A stretch of DNA of 64,000 bases from assembly GCA_964020155.1 (NCBI GenBank), contig OZ026562.1, positions 4,646,080-4,710,079 on the forward strand, read 5' to 3'. The position numbers and the translations under genes were made by a program. The notes under the pieces are model-generated. The model saw only the letters and a list, made by a program, of their open reading frames with translations, ran no database searches and was not told the origin of the DNA. The stretch is from Chondrilla cf. caribensis (lineage: Eukaryota > Porifera > Demospongiae > Chondrillida > Chondrillidae). This document shows, piece by piece, positions 36,670 through 50,385 of this stretch (positions are counted from its first letter, which is position 1; each line of letters begins with the position of its first letter).

Positions 36670-39600
36670 TCATGTCAACAGGGTGGAGATTGTTGCCATG
36701 ACAACAACAATCAGTGGTATCACAGCAGTCCCAAGCGCAGAAGAACATTCTACAATTAGACCAAAAAGATCCATGATAATATCGTAATCGCCAACGCTCA
36801 ACACACTCAGACCAAGTTATCTGATGTACTCAATCCTATAACCCTAGCCCACTGTACCCTGCAGTCTAGTGAGCTTTCTAGAGGAATTGTAATAATTTTA
36901 TCAGTTTTCCTCATTTTCCCAGACCTGCTGACCCTATGGTCTTCGGTGGGAGTAGGGGTAGGTGAAAACTCCTCCCCTTCAATAGGAAGTGTAACAAGAG
37001 GAATTGAATCTGGAGTCCTCCCCTACCACTCCATTACACTGACGACAACGCAAAGTGACAAAATATCTTGGATGGCAAGTAACACTGATACACGAAACAA
37101 TGTTTCTAAATGCCTATGAAAGCTGAAAACACGTTCACTCAAGAACCTGATTGCATGCCACGAGTGGTTGCAATGAGCAACAACTCCTCCTCCCTGTGGA
37201 GGGGGCTACCTGGTCATTCGTACAGGGCAGTCGGAGTGGCTGTGGCTGGTATGACTACGACTACACCACAAATCAACTATAACAGTGCCATGATGATATA
37301 AGGTACGAATGAGAAAGGTATATCGACCCGGTTGAAACCTCTTCAACAAACATGAAAACTGAACACTAGTGGCTGTTTATTTCCCATTTTCTATGTTGAC
37401 ATGATGCTACATGCATGGAATTGAGTATGAAATGGCCTCACCACCATTGAAATGATTCCAGCAGCCCACTGGGAGGTCAACTACTATCCACTACTATCTC
37501 CACTTTCATACAATAAGCCTATCTACCACATAACGAAACTTGGAAAATGACAATGAAATCAAAGATTATGATCTGGTGACTTCCTTTGTGGCAAGCTTTG
37601 TGGTATTTGTACCCAGGGCCAATGTACATATCATACATAGTTGCTAACAGAATGATTCTCTTGGGGAAGTACCATTCAATGTTAATCACACACAAACAGT
37701 TCCAGTTACAAAATCTCGTACATCCTGGGGTAGCATTTAGTCATGATGGCTACTATACTAGAACCTCTGATAGTACCTTGAAGCATGGAAGTGGGTAGAG
37801 AGGGTTACCCAGAATCAAACCGTGAATTCAACAACTTATCAAACAATGACGACAGGTGGAAACACTGGAGATAAGTGGGTGTACATACAGGGGACAACTG
37901 TATACTAACTTGGATCAACTGTGAAGGTGGCATTCCTACCAACTCCCATTCCATTCTTAGCAGCTACTTTCACAGTATATGTACTTCCTGGGGACAGTCC
38001 AGTCATGTTATAGTACACACTACTGGGAGGGAGAGGGACAGCTTTATTGACGCTGGTGATGTCAATAATGTAGTTAGTGATAGGGTTCTCCTCATCGTTG
38101 GACTCCACCTCCTTCCAGACAATAACAGCATGTGTACACTCAACAGTCTGTCCAACAGGAACTGGTGAAGCTGTGGAATACATACATGCAGTATAACACA
38201 CATGGTGGTGATGCAATATGACAACAGACTTACGCAATACATCAGGGAGATCCACTCTCATAGCTGAATTTCTTACAACATTGTTAGGAGTGTCACCGAC
38301 ATTGTTGAGGGGGAAAACCCTCACACAATAACTAGACCCTGGTTCAAGATTGTCAAACACCACTCTCAACTTTGTAGTTTCTGATGATGTCAAATTTTGG
38401 TTACATCCGTTTCCAATGACAACTTTATATCCTGTGATCCCGCCCACTGCATTAATGTCCTCATAGTCAGGGGCTTCCCACGTCACACTAACAGCTGTAG
38501 TACTGATCCTCTCTACTTCAATGTTAAGGGCTGGTCCAGTGGGAACTAGAAATAATGAATGGCCGTCACTATGGTAACCACACTGTCACATCATCACCAA
38601 CTAACCTGAATCCCTTGTGGTCACTGACAATCCCACAGTTGGTCCTTCTTCAAATTCATTCACAGCTCTCACTCTCACTCTGTATTGGACTGCCTCCTCT
38701 AAACCGTCCACTGTCCACCGTCTATCAGTCACATTTCGTGTCTCTTCATATGGGAGTCTACTATCCCTTGACTTCACAGTGATGATGTACTTGGATATCT
38801 GACCATTGGGAGTGGAGGGTTCCGACCATGTCAGAGTGAAGCCATTGGGATTAACTGATTCCGCTTCCAAATTTCTTGGTTGACTTGGAAAACAGTTTGG
38901 ATCTGGGAATTAGGCAACCAAACCAACTCCATGTAACCACAGTACTGATACTAATATGCCTTTGACATCACTACACACACACCTGTTTGAAGAGGTCCAA
39001 CATCCTTGTCATCGGATTGAAAGTAAAGACGTTCACGTTCACTCCACACTAGTCCAACAGACAACTGGAAAGCCTTGTTCGCCAAACCTGTAACCACATG
39101 TTCACTAGCAGACTTGTTCACTGAGTATCGTTCAATAGGTTGTCTACTGCTGGAGAATGAGAACCTCAATTGAACCAACTGAGCACCTAGTGAGGGTTTG
39201 GAGCGGAGCTTCCAGATCAACTTTGCAGATGAGGTGTTCAGTCTACAGGACTTGATGTCGTAAACTGTGGAGAGGACACACCCACATGACACACCCATCA
39301 CCTTCTCAAACAACTCCATACTACTCCTTGACTACCACTCACCTGGAGGTTGCATGGTGAACTCCACTGCAGTGGAGAATGGACCCCTTCCGTGAGCATT
39401 GACTGCAGCCATCCTCAACTGGTACCTCCTACCACTCTCAAATACACTGCTCAAGACCTTGTATCTACTCAAAGCTGTAGTACTGATCTTATTCCAGTTA
39501 CCTCCATTCATTCTGTACTGGATGATGTATTGTGTGAGGGCTCCATTGGGTTGGGAGGGTTCACTCCAGGCTAGAGTCAACTGGGTGAACTGTGGTTGAA

Positions 39601-40978
39601 CTATGGTCAGTGTCGGGGAGTCAAATGGGGCTGGGGGAGGGAGAATGTGTGTTGCCATAGCAACAGACATCACACATCACATTGTCGTACTCACCTTCTC
39701 CTGATGTAGTGAAGGTATGTCTTCCTGAGGTAACATGGAGTTCTCTAGCTCTTCCTCCCTCGTTCTCTGGAAACACAACCACACAATATGCTGTCACTGG
39801 TTGAAGGTTATTGAATGTCACTCGACGTTTCCTAGCATTGGTGGTAGTGTTTTGTAGACGGCCTTCACATCTGTTCCTCTCAAACCTTCTCAACTCAACA
39901 TAATATCCAGTTAGACCATTAGGAGAGTTGATGTCACTGGCTATTGGTGGGTTCCATGTTAAAGTGACACTCCTTGATGAGATGGAGGAGGTGTTCAGTC
40001 CTCTAACTGGACCAGAGGGAACTGAAGAGATGAGAGACAACATGCATTATCGCCAGTACACAGTGAGTGATGGGGAGACAAGAAATAGAGGCAAACTCAC
40101 CATCTACTGCTGTAGTGACGGAAGACACTTTAGCTTGTCCTTGGTTGCTACCATCCACAACAAAAGCCCTCACAGTGTAAGTAGTTCCTGGAAGGAGTCC
40201 ACTGAGAGATAGAGTAGCAAAGGTCCCTGATATGGCAGCATCCCCTGTTACCGTATGTCCACCAGGTGATGTGAAGGTCACACTAAGACGTTTACCACTA
40301 GCGCTAGCATCAGAGAATTGGACGAACAAAGTAACTTGTCTTGATTGTACAGAAGTGAATGTAATAGTAGTGGGAACAGGCAGGGCAGCTGTGGAGAAAA
40401 AGAGACAACAACAGGTGATCACTCCATGCAGTAGCTGAATTGCTATTGTATCAGGGACATGGTACTTGTGGTTAACTGTTTCCTCCATACAACAGATGTG
40501 CTTGGAGGAAACAACTTACTGACCTACACTGTACCTGTCATTTGGATTTTTGCCTTTGTTTGAGTGAAGAGGTGTTTATAAGGAGGTGATTACCCTGTAA
40601 ACTAACACTGTAGGCACAGATAGTTGCATTTGAAGGATGTGTTTTATCTTTGGACAGATAACGCATGTCACAATTTTTTCATCAAAAACAATTATTCAAT
40701 TGTACAACGTTTCTTTAGGTACACACAACTAAAATTCAGCATGTCGAAGAATTTCTACAATCAGTTGCATTTGAAGGTTTAGACCCTTGTGCAAAAACAG
40801 ACAACCACAATCCATTTCTGTATCTAAATAAACTGGATAATCGAACGGGACATTATGGTAGCCATCCTTTAGATCCTCCCATTCAGCTAGGCCTTAAATC
40901 TGTTTACTGCACACCGCGATTAGTACACAAACACACACCACACACCACTGCACATATCACACCACTGCACATATCACA

Positions 40979-41030
<52 letters not shown>

Positions 41031-42041
41031 CACCACAAAGTACAGTGTGGTTTGTACCACAAAGTAGAGTTTAGTGTACTGGTTGGTTATATCACTTGAG
41101 TGATCTCAACTCACACAGCTGTTTCTTTTGATGTGATCAACTAGATATTATTATTATTGTGTCATCAAGACAAATGTCTTTGTCACAGGAGAATTCAAGC
41201 AAAACAATCACTAATCCAAGTAATGCACTCCTCATGATATGTTACCTTCTGAGGTAGTGTGTTGATTGTTTATTGTATGAGGAGTTGGACCACAGCAGAT
41301 GCGTGTCACCACTGTACAGGGACCACAGCACATGTACGTCCACCACTGTACATTGACCACAGTACACGTACATCCACCACTGTACATTGACCACAGTACA
41401 TGTACATCCACCACTGTACAGTGACCACAGTACATGTACGTCCACCACTGTACAGTGACCACAGTACATGTACGTCCACCACTGTACAGTGACCACAGTA
41501 CATGTACGTCCACCACTGTACAGTGACCACAGTACATGTACGTCCACCACTGTACAGTGACCACAGTACATGTACATCCACCACTGTACAGTGACCACAA
41601 CACATTGACACGGCAGGGTTTCTGGTCACTCAGTATATGATGTGTTTGAAAACAAATACATAATTAATTTAGTTCTAATTGGTTTAATCATGACATCACC
41701 ACAGTAGTGTGACCACCTCCACCTTATGTTTTTATAATGGTAGGAAGTACTTTTAATTACAATTAATTTCAATCACCAATCAAACAGGAAGATGCACTGA
41801 GATAATGAATGAGTCATGAGACAACTCTACCACACTTGAGTGAGGTTATATGGATTCCTTCTTCGATCACAAGCTACCTCAATGATCGGGTCAGTGAGAA
41901 ATGAAATGAAAATAGAATTTCCACTAATGGTGATGATGCTATGACCGATCGTTTAACGTTCAACTATAGCTTTCTTCAATGATGTACAGACTGGGCCAGT
42001 AGCGTTTGCTAGCAACAGTGTACAATGTATGAAAGGTTGTA

Positions 42042-42079
<38 letters not shown>

Positions 42080-42522
42080 ACATGTCAGAACACCAAATCA
42101 CCAATGATCATTGATCACAGACATTCGTACTCCAGTAAACAGCACCATCCCGTACACTCAGTACAAACAGTGAAGACACCCACGTTCGTACCGGACAATC
42201 GACCACTCTACACTCTACAGTACTATTTGCATGGAACAGCGTTGTGTGCCGCTACTGGAAGAGGACCGACTACCATTGTGCTCGTGTGGACTCAGGTGGA
42301 GTTACCATAGATACGAGAGGGAACAGAACAGTTGACTAGCAGCTGTACCATCAACTGCGGAACACGGGACAGACCACACTCAGTGACCTACAGGACAACT
42401 GGGTGCTTCTCACTGTCGACAAGATCTGTACAGTTCCATTCTGAAGAGAAGGAGCACTCACCTTGCACGCTAACGAAGAACAAGAGAAGGATACAGCAAA
42501 TAGTCAAAGTCTCCTTAGCCAT
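36670..42522 (-). CDS. Gene 7: seven-FN3 surface protein, subfamily C, apparently stalkless (731 aa)
   Basis: Minus-strand exons: 42522..42462, 40388..40101, 40021..39695, 39630..39343, 39264..38983, 38902..38606, 38545..38234, 38170..37910, 36749..36670. Junctions are phase 1 and the sum of 2196 nt closes on 731 residues. Signal peptide MAKETLTICCILLLFFVSV. The seven FN3 exons match gene 6 nearly base for base, introns included. FN3-7 ends at a different donor (GATCCA A|GTTAGT), and I find no Thr-stalk exon in the 1160-bp last intron. The final exon codes CSSALG plus a hydrophobic end (VIPLIVVVMATISTLLT), similar in layout to gene 6 and a probable GPI signal. A small stalk exon could have been missed. 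Intron 1 holds a retroposon-like insert and a 34-bp minisatellite. Confidence 0.8.
40622..40777. mobile_element. Short insertion flanked by a 15-bp direct repeat
   Basis: 'agttgcatttgaagg' occurs at 40622..40636 and 40763..40777, flanking about 126 bp that begins 'atgtgttttatctttgg'. The insert is related to 49679..49816. A 15-bp flanking duplication points to retroposition or a long-TSD element. Confidence 0.65.
40979..41027. repeat. (CA)n microsatellite in gene 7 intron 1
   Basis: A CA run preceded by a few 'caccactgcacatat' units (about 40940..40980). Confidence 0.95.
41300..41605. repeat. 34-bp minisatellite in gene 7 intron 1
   Basis: Units of about 34 bp ('ccaccactgtacagtgacc' + 'acagtacatgtacgt') repeated about nine times. 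Because the unit is not a multiple of 3 and lacks stops, long spurious ORFs appear in all three minus frames. They are not genes. Confidence 0.9.
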
Positions 42523-43800
42523 TCTCGATCAACAGTTGACGTCTTACTGTCCAACTATAGCAGGATCTGTTCCTACTGGATTTCTCTGGACAAAGGACTG
42601 TTAGCCTCTCGTAATCGGATCTGCCCAATACCTTTCAACAACAACTGGTAACCAGTTCCGATCCACTGGTAGAGCCAATTTATACTGTACCTGCTTCCTA
42701 TCGACCATATTACAGTACGTACAGTATGACTGTACCAAAGTCGCAATGATAAAGATATTCATAGCACTTCAAAATTAAATGTCTGCGGTTGTTTTACAGT
42801 CCTGCCACTACCTCAACATGCATTCACGGGATGAAGCAGTGTGTCATGAGGTGTTGCTCGGCTATATAATTACCTACAACCTTATACAGTACATCCGGCT
42901 ATTATTATTTACTGTCACTACACAACGAATGTAGTGTTTATTGGCTATTCACAACTGCAGGAAGAACACAACACAATATACCATTGTACACCAGGTGGGA
43001 GAGAAGCCATACAGGTACACCCACCCACCCACCCTCATACATATGCATGAATCCTTACATATGACGTAAGCATCAATATTTATAATAGTGCTGACTGCTG
43101 TGTTGGCTGTGTTGTCAGCACTTGCATTATACATCATTATTACAACAACAATAATATATAACATAATCAATCCTCCCACAATGCGCAGACATATGACATA
43201 TATCAGCACTCCTGTGTAACTGTTTTTGCTGAGTGTCTGTGTGTCACCTCAGCATGACTCTGCAGTGTGTCATCCTGTATGTGCTGAGATAGTGGCTATA
43301 TGCTGTCTCAATTACACATTCCAACAAAGCATCACCCAGGGCTGCAGTTTGTGCCGAGTGGCCATGTACATGCTACATGGCCTGCATGTGACTGTGTGTG
43401 TCCTGATGGTCACCTGTAGGTGCATACTGATGATATGGTTTTTTGTCTGCCCTCTCTCCCACAGCTACAGTACATATTCAGAGTGTCACCCTGCATAGTT
43501 GATTGCATCCTGAGTTGTGAGCTGAGTGCAGTCTGTCCTTACATGACCGTATACTTCCTGGAGTCCATGTCATACAACTGGAAGGCGTGGACATCATGAG
43601 AACCCAGTAAGGCCGTACGTCCGGACAACACAAAACTGAGCACCCAACAAACAAACAACCATTTCGATTACATTGTTTATCCATTTGTACGGTTTCTAAA
43701 TTCGACAACAAACAATCTTTGTTTGTGTGTTCCATTAGTCACATTATGTGGACACATTAGTGTCACCAGGAACAGTGTAATATAGTGTATATAACACACA
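42523..43800. other. Gap between gene 7 start and the unresolved 3' end of gene 8
   Basis: It includes a TATAAATT-like motif (minus, near 42677), about 150 bases above the gene 7 ATG. A minus-strand ORF at 43209..42949 has a strong hydrophobic run (IVGGLIMLYIIVVVIMMY), which could be a transmembrane exon of gene 8, but the nearest acceptor does not keep phase 1. No other exon seen. Confidence 0.4.
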
Positions 43801-44178
43801 CACCTTGTGGGGGATTAGTCGAAATGGGAAGAAAACTACAGTAGCAACTAACATAGCAGCAATTGAGGTCTCTTTGCTTAGTGTCAGCATAAAAGGAGTA
43901 CAGAATCAAAACAAAATGGCAGGTGAGTTATTGAAACTAAATTACAATGATATTGAATACCATCAAAGTAACATTCTTTGCAGTAGACAAGTATTACTAA
44001 TGAAAGTTAGATGGTGTTACACATTACAAGCTTTTGAATTGCAGTGTTATGTAAAGGGATAAAGCGTCTTCACATTTCAATGAAGCAGTTCTACAAAATT
44101 GAGGAGAACACAGGGCGGGGTTATTACTCAAGGAAAGTGAGAATGACAGGGTTTTCCCCATCAATGTACAGCACTTAC

Positions 44179-47100
44179 ATGTGGTAGTAAAAGTGAATGA
44201 AGTGTTCCTGCCAACTCCAAGAGCATTCTGAGCAGCTACTGTCACAGTGTATCTCCTCCCTGAAGGCAGGTCGAGCATGTTGTAATAGAAGGTATGGTGG
44301 GGGAGGATGACAGCTCGTCTGGAGTGACTGTGATGAACCACGTAGTTGATTACAGGGTTCTCCTCATCATTGGACTCAACTTCTTCCCACAGAAGGGCAG
44401 CATTAGGGCCTGCAGCGGCTCCAGCAAGTCTGGGGGCAGCTGAAAGTCACATATCACGTGTTAGCAGATGGAAGTCAACTGGGTGCTGATTAACAGGACA
44501 GAAACTTACGCAACAGATCTGGAAGATCGATAGTCCGCCTGGACCTCCTAGCTATTCTTTCAGGGGTAGAACCCTGTTCGTTAGTGGGGTACACCCTCAC
44601 ACAATAACTTGAACTTGGTTCCAGACCACCAAACTTAGCAGCATTTGTATTGCCGTTCACTGTCACCACGTGCAGGGTGTCTCTGCATCCCTTGTTGCCA
44701 ATGACAACCCTATATTGTGTGATCCTGGTCATCGGTGGAGGGTCCCACGTCACACCAACAGCTGTGTTGTTGATCCTCTTAATGATGACATTTTGTACTG
44801 GTTTGTTGGGAGCTGGATGAATGAAAGGTCATTACCATGGCAACCATTACTGCTGTTGAAGGCCATACAAAAGGTGCAACCTACGTAGTTGTCTAAGAAT
44901 TCGTGGATCAGAATGAAACAAAATTGAAAACCAAGGAAAACTGAGGAGGATTATTCAACTATTATAATCAGTGAAGGACTGTATCTGAGAGTGTACTAAA
45001 TAACGACTTGTATTAGCCACAAAAAGATGATCTAAAGTCTCTTAAGACAAAGTGTCCAAAACACTCTTCTGGTTATAGTGCCATGCTACATGGTATTTTT
45101 ACAATATTTCCCACACAAAGACTACATTGTGCATGGACAGGCGCAGACATGTAATGTTTCCATCTCATCATTTTTCAGTCTGTGCTGGTCACTAGGAACA
45201 ATCCCGCTACACATGATACAATACAAAGGGTAACAAGGTCATCAACTAACCCTTTGGGTCATTGTTGCAAGCACACAGCACTGGAGAATGTGGAGAGATA
45301 AATACCAATCAAGTGAGTTAGACAGTGTGTTCATTTTAAACCAAAATTGTTTCCCTTTGGACTCACATGTAGTGATTGTGAAGGTGGCATTCCAACCAAC
45401 GCCCATTCCATTCTTAGCAGCTACTTTCACAGTATATGTACTTCCTGGGGACAGTCCAGTCATGTTATAGTACACACTACCGGGAGGGAGAGGGACAGCT
45501 TTATTGATGCTGGTGATGTTAATAATGTAGTTAGTGATAGGGTTCTCCTCATCGTTGGACTCCACCTCCTTCCAGACAATAACAGCATGTGTACACTCAA
45601 CAGTCTGTCCAACAGGAACTGGTGGAGCTGTGGAATACATACATGCAGTATTACACACATGGTGGTGATGCAATATGACAACAGACTTACGCAATACATC
45701 AGGGAGATCCACTCTTACAGATGATTTTCTCACAACATCGTTAGGAGTGACACCGACATTGTTGAGGGGGAAAACCCTCACACAATAACTAGACCCTGGT
45801 TCAAGAGTGTCAAACACCACTCTCAACTTTGTAGTTTCTGATGATGTCAAATCTTGGTTACATCTGTTTCCAATGACAACCCTATATCCTGTGATCCCGC
45901 CCATTGCATTAATGTCCTCATAGTCAGGGGCTTCCCATGTCACACTAACAGCTGTAGTACTGATCCTCTCTACTTCAATGTTAAGGGCTGGTCCAGTGGG
46001 AACTAGAAATAATGAATGGCCGTCACTATGGTAACCACACTGTCACATCATCACCAACTAACCTGAATCCCTTGTGGTCACTGACAATCCAACAGTTGGT
46101 CCTTCTTCAAATTCATTCACAGCTCTCACTCTCACTCTGTATTGGACTGCCTCCTCTAAATCGTCCACTGTTAGTCTATTGGACGTGCTCTCAAATGTCT
46201 CTTCATATGGGAGTCTACTATCCCTTGACTTCACAGTGATGATGTATTTGGATATCTGACCATTGGGAGTGGAGGGTTGCGACCATGTCAGAGTGAAGCC
46301 TTTGGGATTAACTGATTCTTTTTCCAAATTTCTTGGTTGACTTGGATAGCAGTTTGGATCTGGGAATTAGGCAACCAAACCAACTCCATGTAACCACAGT
46401 ACTGATACTAATATGCCTTTGACATCACTACACACACACCTGTTTGAAGAGGTCCAACATCCTTGTCATCGGATTGAAAGTAAAGACGTTCACGTTCACT
46501 CCACACTAGTCCAACAGACAACTGGAAAGCCTTGTTCGTCAAACCTGTAACCACATGTCCACTAGCAGACTTGTTCACTGAGTATCGTTCAATAGGTTGT
46601 CCACTGCTGGAGAATGAGAACCTCAATTGAACCAACTGAGCACCTAGTGAGGGTCGGGAGCGGAGCTTCCAAATTAGCTTTACAGATGAGGTGCTCAGTC
46701 TACAGAACTTGATGTCGTAAACTGTGGAGAGGACACACCCACATGACACACCCATCACCTTCTCAAACTACTCCATACTACTCCTTGACTACCACTCACC
46801 TGGAGGTTGCATGGTGAACCCCACTGCAGTGGAGAATGGACCCCTTCCGTGAGCATTGACTGCTGCCATCCTCAACTGGTACCTCCTACCACTCTCAAAT
46901 ACACTGCTCAAGACCTTGTATCTACTCAAAGCTGTAGTACTGATCTCATTCCAGTTACCTCCATTCATTCTGTACTGGATGACGTATTGTGTGAGGGCTC
47001 CATTGGGTTGGGAGGGTTCATTCCAGGCTAGAGTCAACTGAGTGAACTGTGGTTGAACTATGATCAGTGTCGGGGAGTCGGATGGGGCTGGGGGAGGGAG

Positions 47101-48452
47101 AATGTGTGTTGTCATAGCAACAAACATCACACATCACATTGTCGTACTCACCTTCTCCTGATGTAGTGAAGGTATGCCTTCCTGAGGTAACATGGAGTTC
47201 TCTAGCTCTTCCTCCCTCGTTCTCTGGAAACACAACCACACAATATGCTGTCACTGGTTGAAGGTTATTGAATGTCACTCGACGTTTCCTAGCTTTGGTG
47301 GTAGTGCTTTGTAGACGACCTTCACACCTGTTCCTCTCAAACCTTCTCAACTCAACATAATATCGCGTTAGACCATTAGGAGAGTTGATGTCACTGGCTT
47401 TTGGTGGATTCCATGTTAAAGTGACACTCCTTGATGAGATGGAGGAGGTTTTAAGTCCCTTAACTGGACCAGAGGGAACTAAAGACATGAGAGACAACAT
47501 GCATTATCTCCAGTACACAGTGAATGATGGGGAGACAAGAAATAGAGGCAAACTCACCATCTACTGCTGTAGTGACGGAAGACACTTTAGCTTGTCCTTG
47601 GTTGCTACCATCCACAACAAAAGCCCTCACAGTGTAAGTAGTTCCTGGAAGGAGTCCACTGAGCGATAGAGTAGCAAAGGTCCCTGATATGGCAGCATCC
47701 CCTGTTACCGTATGTCCACCAGGTGATGTGAAGGTCACACTAAGACGTTTACCATTAGCGCTAGCATCAGAGAATTGGACGAATAAAGTAACTTGTCTTG
47801 ATTGTACAGAAGTGAATGTAATAGTAGTGGGGACAGGCAGGGCAGCTGTGGAAAGATGAAGGAGAAACATATCCACATGAGTCTAGTGCTCCATGGAGAA
47901 TTACAAGCTACACTCCCCACTACAGGCTACACTCCCCACTACAGGCAACACTCTCCACTACAAGCTACACTCTTCACTACAGGCTATGCTCCCCAATACA
48001 GGCTATGCTCCCCACTACAGGCTACACTCACCACTACAGGCTACACTCCCCACTACAGGCAACACTCTCCACTACAAGCTACACTCTTCACTACAGGCTA
48101 TGCTCTCCACTACAGGCTACACTCCCCACTACAGGCTACACTCCCCATTACAGGCTACACTCCCCACTACAGGCTACACTCTCCACTACAGGCTACACTC
48201 CCCACTACAGGTTACTCCCTCCACCACAAGCTACACTCTCCACTACAGACTACTCCCTCCACTACAGGCTACACTCTCCACTACAGGCTACACTCTCCAC
48301 TACAGGCTACAATATCCACTACAGTCTAAGCTGTACAGACTCTCCTTGTGTACTTACTGAGTTACAAGGCCTCACAGTATATCACCAATAGTATGCTCAC
48401 CTCCTGCAATGGCTATCAGAGCAACCAAACAGATCGACACAGCGATCTTCAT
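44179..48452 (-). CDS. Gene 8: nine-FN3 protein, subfamily C; last exon(s) not resolved
   Basis: Minus-strand exons: 48452..48401, 47845..47558, 47478..47152, 47087..46800, 46721..46440, 46359..46063, 46002..45691, 45627..45367, 44812..44510, 44439..44179. All are phase 1 and open for 890 codons. The signal peptide is a distinct one (MKIAVSICLVALIAIAG). FN3-1 to FN3-7 are near copies of genes 6 and 7. FN3-8 and FN3-9 are a diverged second copy of the FN3-6/FN3-7 pair (GVTWDPPPMTRI; LWEEVESNDEENPV). The last visible donor is ACA T|GTAAGT. No tail exon fits cleanly: a hydrophobic ORF at 43209..42949 has the wrong phase, and a phase-correct exon starting near 43955 would add only 17 residues. 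Membrane attachment is therefore unknown. Confidence 0.78.
47900..48330. repeat. 19-bp minisatellite in gene 8 intron 1
   Basis: Units of 'caggctacactccccacta' and variants, about 22 copies. They fill most of the short first intron between the signal exon and FN3-1. All plus frames stay open, which gives artefact ORFs. Confidence 0.95.
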
Positions 48453-49143
48453 TTCTTCAACTTATTGAGAATACACAAATCCAGCTCTGTCTAAATATTT
48501 AAGAACAAGTATCCTCCACTCCTACACAAAGTGAATACATATAACAACACCCAGCAGGAAGTCACACACCACAAGTCAGTTCTGCATGACTCTGTGTTCT
48601 GGAGACAATAGATAATGATGTCAATACAACAACCATTAAGGTGCTCTAATGTGGTAAAGTGAAGGTTGAGGTAAACAAGTTCTGAAGACTATCACTGAAG
48701 CGCTTATATGGTGAGGGCACAATGCAAAGATGACAGAAATGAGAAAAATACACCTCTCGGTGAAGAAACCACATAGGCATTCACAACGCCTCAATCGTTG
48801 TCAACCACACATCTGGTGAACTCAGAAACACACACACATGAACACAAGCACACTCAGTACAGAAGTATGTACCTGACTACACCCGCATATTCTGGAATGT
48901 GCAGTTGTTATTACTTCAACATGTTAGGAGGATATTCTGTGACAACAATAGGTCATTAGTTTTATCTAATTGATGTACTTCGCACATCATTAACTGTAGC
49001 ATACACCTGATGACGACCTACACAAGTGGAGCCATTTTATTGTTCCTGAACAGAGAGACAGGGTCTGGCTCGATAGACTAGGTAGCATCAGCCCTTGTAT
49101 AGATGGAGTCACACCACCAAGAGTTTACACAGACTAGACAACA

Positions 49144-49240
<97 letters not shown>
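49144..49240. repeat. (CA)n microsatellite
   Basis: A CA tract of about 95 bases with one 'tg' interruption, in the gene 8/gene 9 spacer. Confidence 0.95.
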
Positions 49241-49241
<1 letters not shown>

Positions 49242-49678
49242 ATATAGACACACACATAACATATGTACACAATATACTAATCCATGAAGATTGTAATTAC
49301 ACCGTACTATACAGGGAAGAGCTACTACTGTACATGTACATTTTTAAGAATTATACGTAGTCAAAACAAAATGTTCACAAATGAGGTGGTGGATATTTAG
49401 TTAATATACCTTTCCCTAGTTAAATGTTCCATTCTGACCACTATTTGTGGCCAAATAAGGAGCATTTGTCATCACTTGTTTAGGACCGCTCATTATAATA
49501 ATATGTACATATACATAGGCGTGGATGAGGACAAGCCGTTTGTGAAGGAAGTTTATTGAGGTATGTTCAATCACGTAGTTTGTGATGTGTTTGATTAAGT
49601 TGTTTGTGTGTGTTCATTCACACTGTTTGTCAACACGTGTTCATTCACACTGTTTTGTCAACGTGTGTTCGTTCATTT

Positions 49679-49816
49679 GGACGTGTTTTATCTTTGGACA
49701 GATAACACATATCACACTTTTTTCATCAAACAACTATTCAATTGTACAACTTATTGAATAATTGTTTGATGAAAAACTTGCGACATGTGTTATCTGTTCA
49801 AAGATAAAACACATCC
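49679..49816. mobile_element. 138-bp MITE-like element with 35-bp inverted ends
   Basis: The left arm (49679..49713, 'ggacgtgttttatctttg...') and right arm (49782..49816) are reverse complements with about three mismatches. The centre is 'tcatcaaacaactattcaa'/'ttgaataattgtttgatga', also inverted, so the whole element folds into one hairpin. A related half-copy is at 40635..40762. Confidence 0.75.
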
Positions 49817-49856
49817 AAATCAATCTAGCATGTGAAAGAACTTCTACAATAATGTG

Positions 49857-49955
49857 TCCATTCACACTGCTTGTCAACATGTGTTCATTCACACTACTTG
49901 TCAACATGTGCTCATTCACGCTGCTTGTCAACATGTGTTCATTCACACTGCTTGT
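49857..49955. repeat. 28-bp tandem repeat, about four copies
   Basis: Unit 'ttgtcaacatgtgttcattc' plus 8 bases ('acactgc'-like). Older, diverged relatives lie at 49605..49680. Confidence 0.85.
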
Positions 49956-50385
49956 GAGTGTGTTGGCCTTTGTGACCATAACTCATATGTATTTCACAGG
50001 ACAGAAGTTTTCACTCAAGACTACATGAATAGAACATTGCATGTGGGCTTGAGTTACATTGTTGATACAAACCACTTACAAAGTAACTCTCCTTTCAAAG
50101 GTTGATGTAATGCACACCAGTATGTAAGGCTGCGATCAACAAACACATGTACATTTATCACAGGCAATCACTCAGAAACGCGTGCTATGTTTGTCACAAT
50201 CAATTACTCCATAATAAATGTTACATTTATTAAAATAAATCAATTGACACCAAAGCCTTGAACATCAAGCACTTAAGCTATGGTCTGTTACACAAATTGA
50301 CATTTGATAGATAAATATTATCTGATTTGATTTATTTCCTCTTGATTCGACAGAATTTCACTAACTCGGCATGTGTGAGTGTAGG

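Noticed and set aside
41232..41629. Three overlapping minus ORFs (CTVV/GHCT words)
   Set aside because: A 34-bp repeat shifts frame each unit, so the same word appears in all frames; it lies inside gene 7 intron 1.
47802..48391. Plus ORFs of 'YRLHSPLQATL' type
   Set aside because: A product of the 19-bp minisatellite in gene 8 intron 1.
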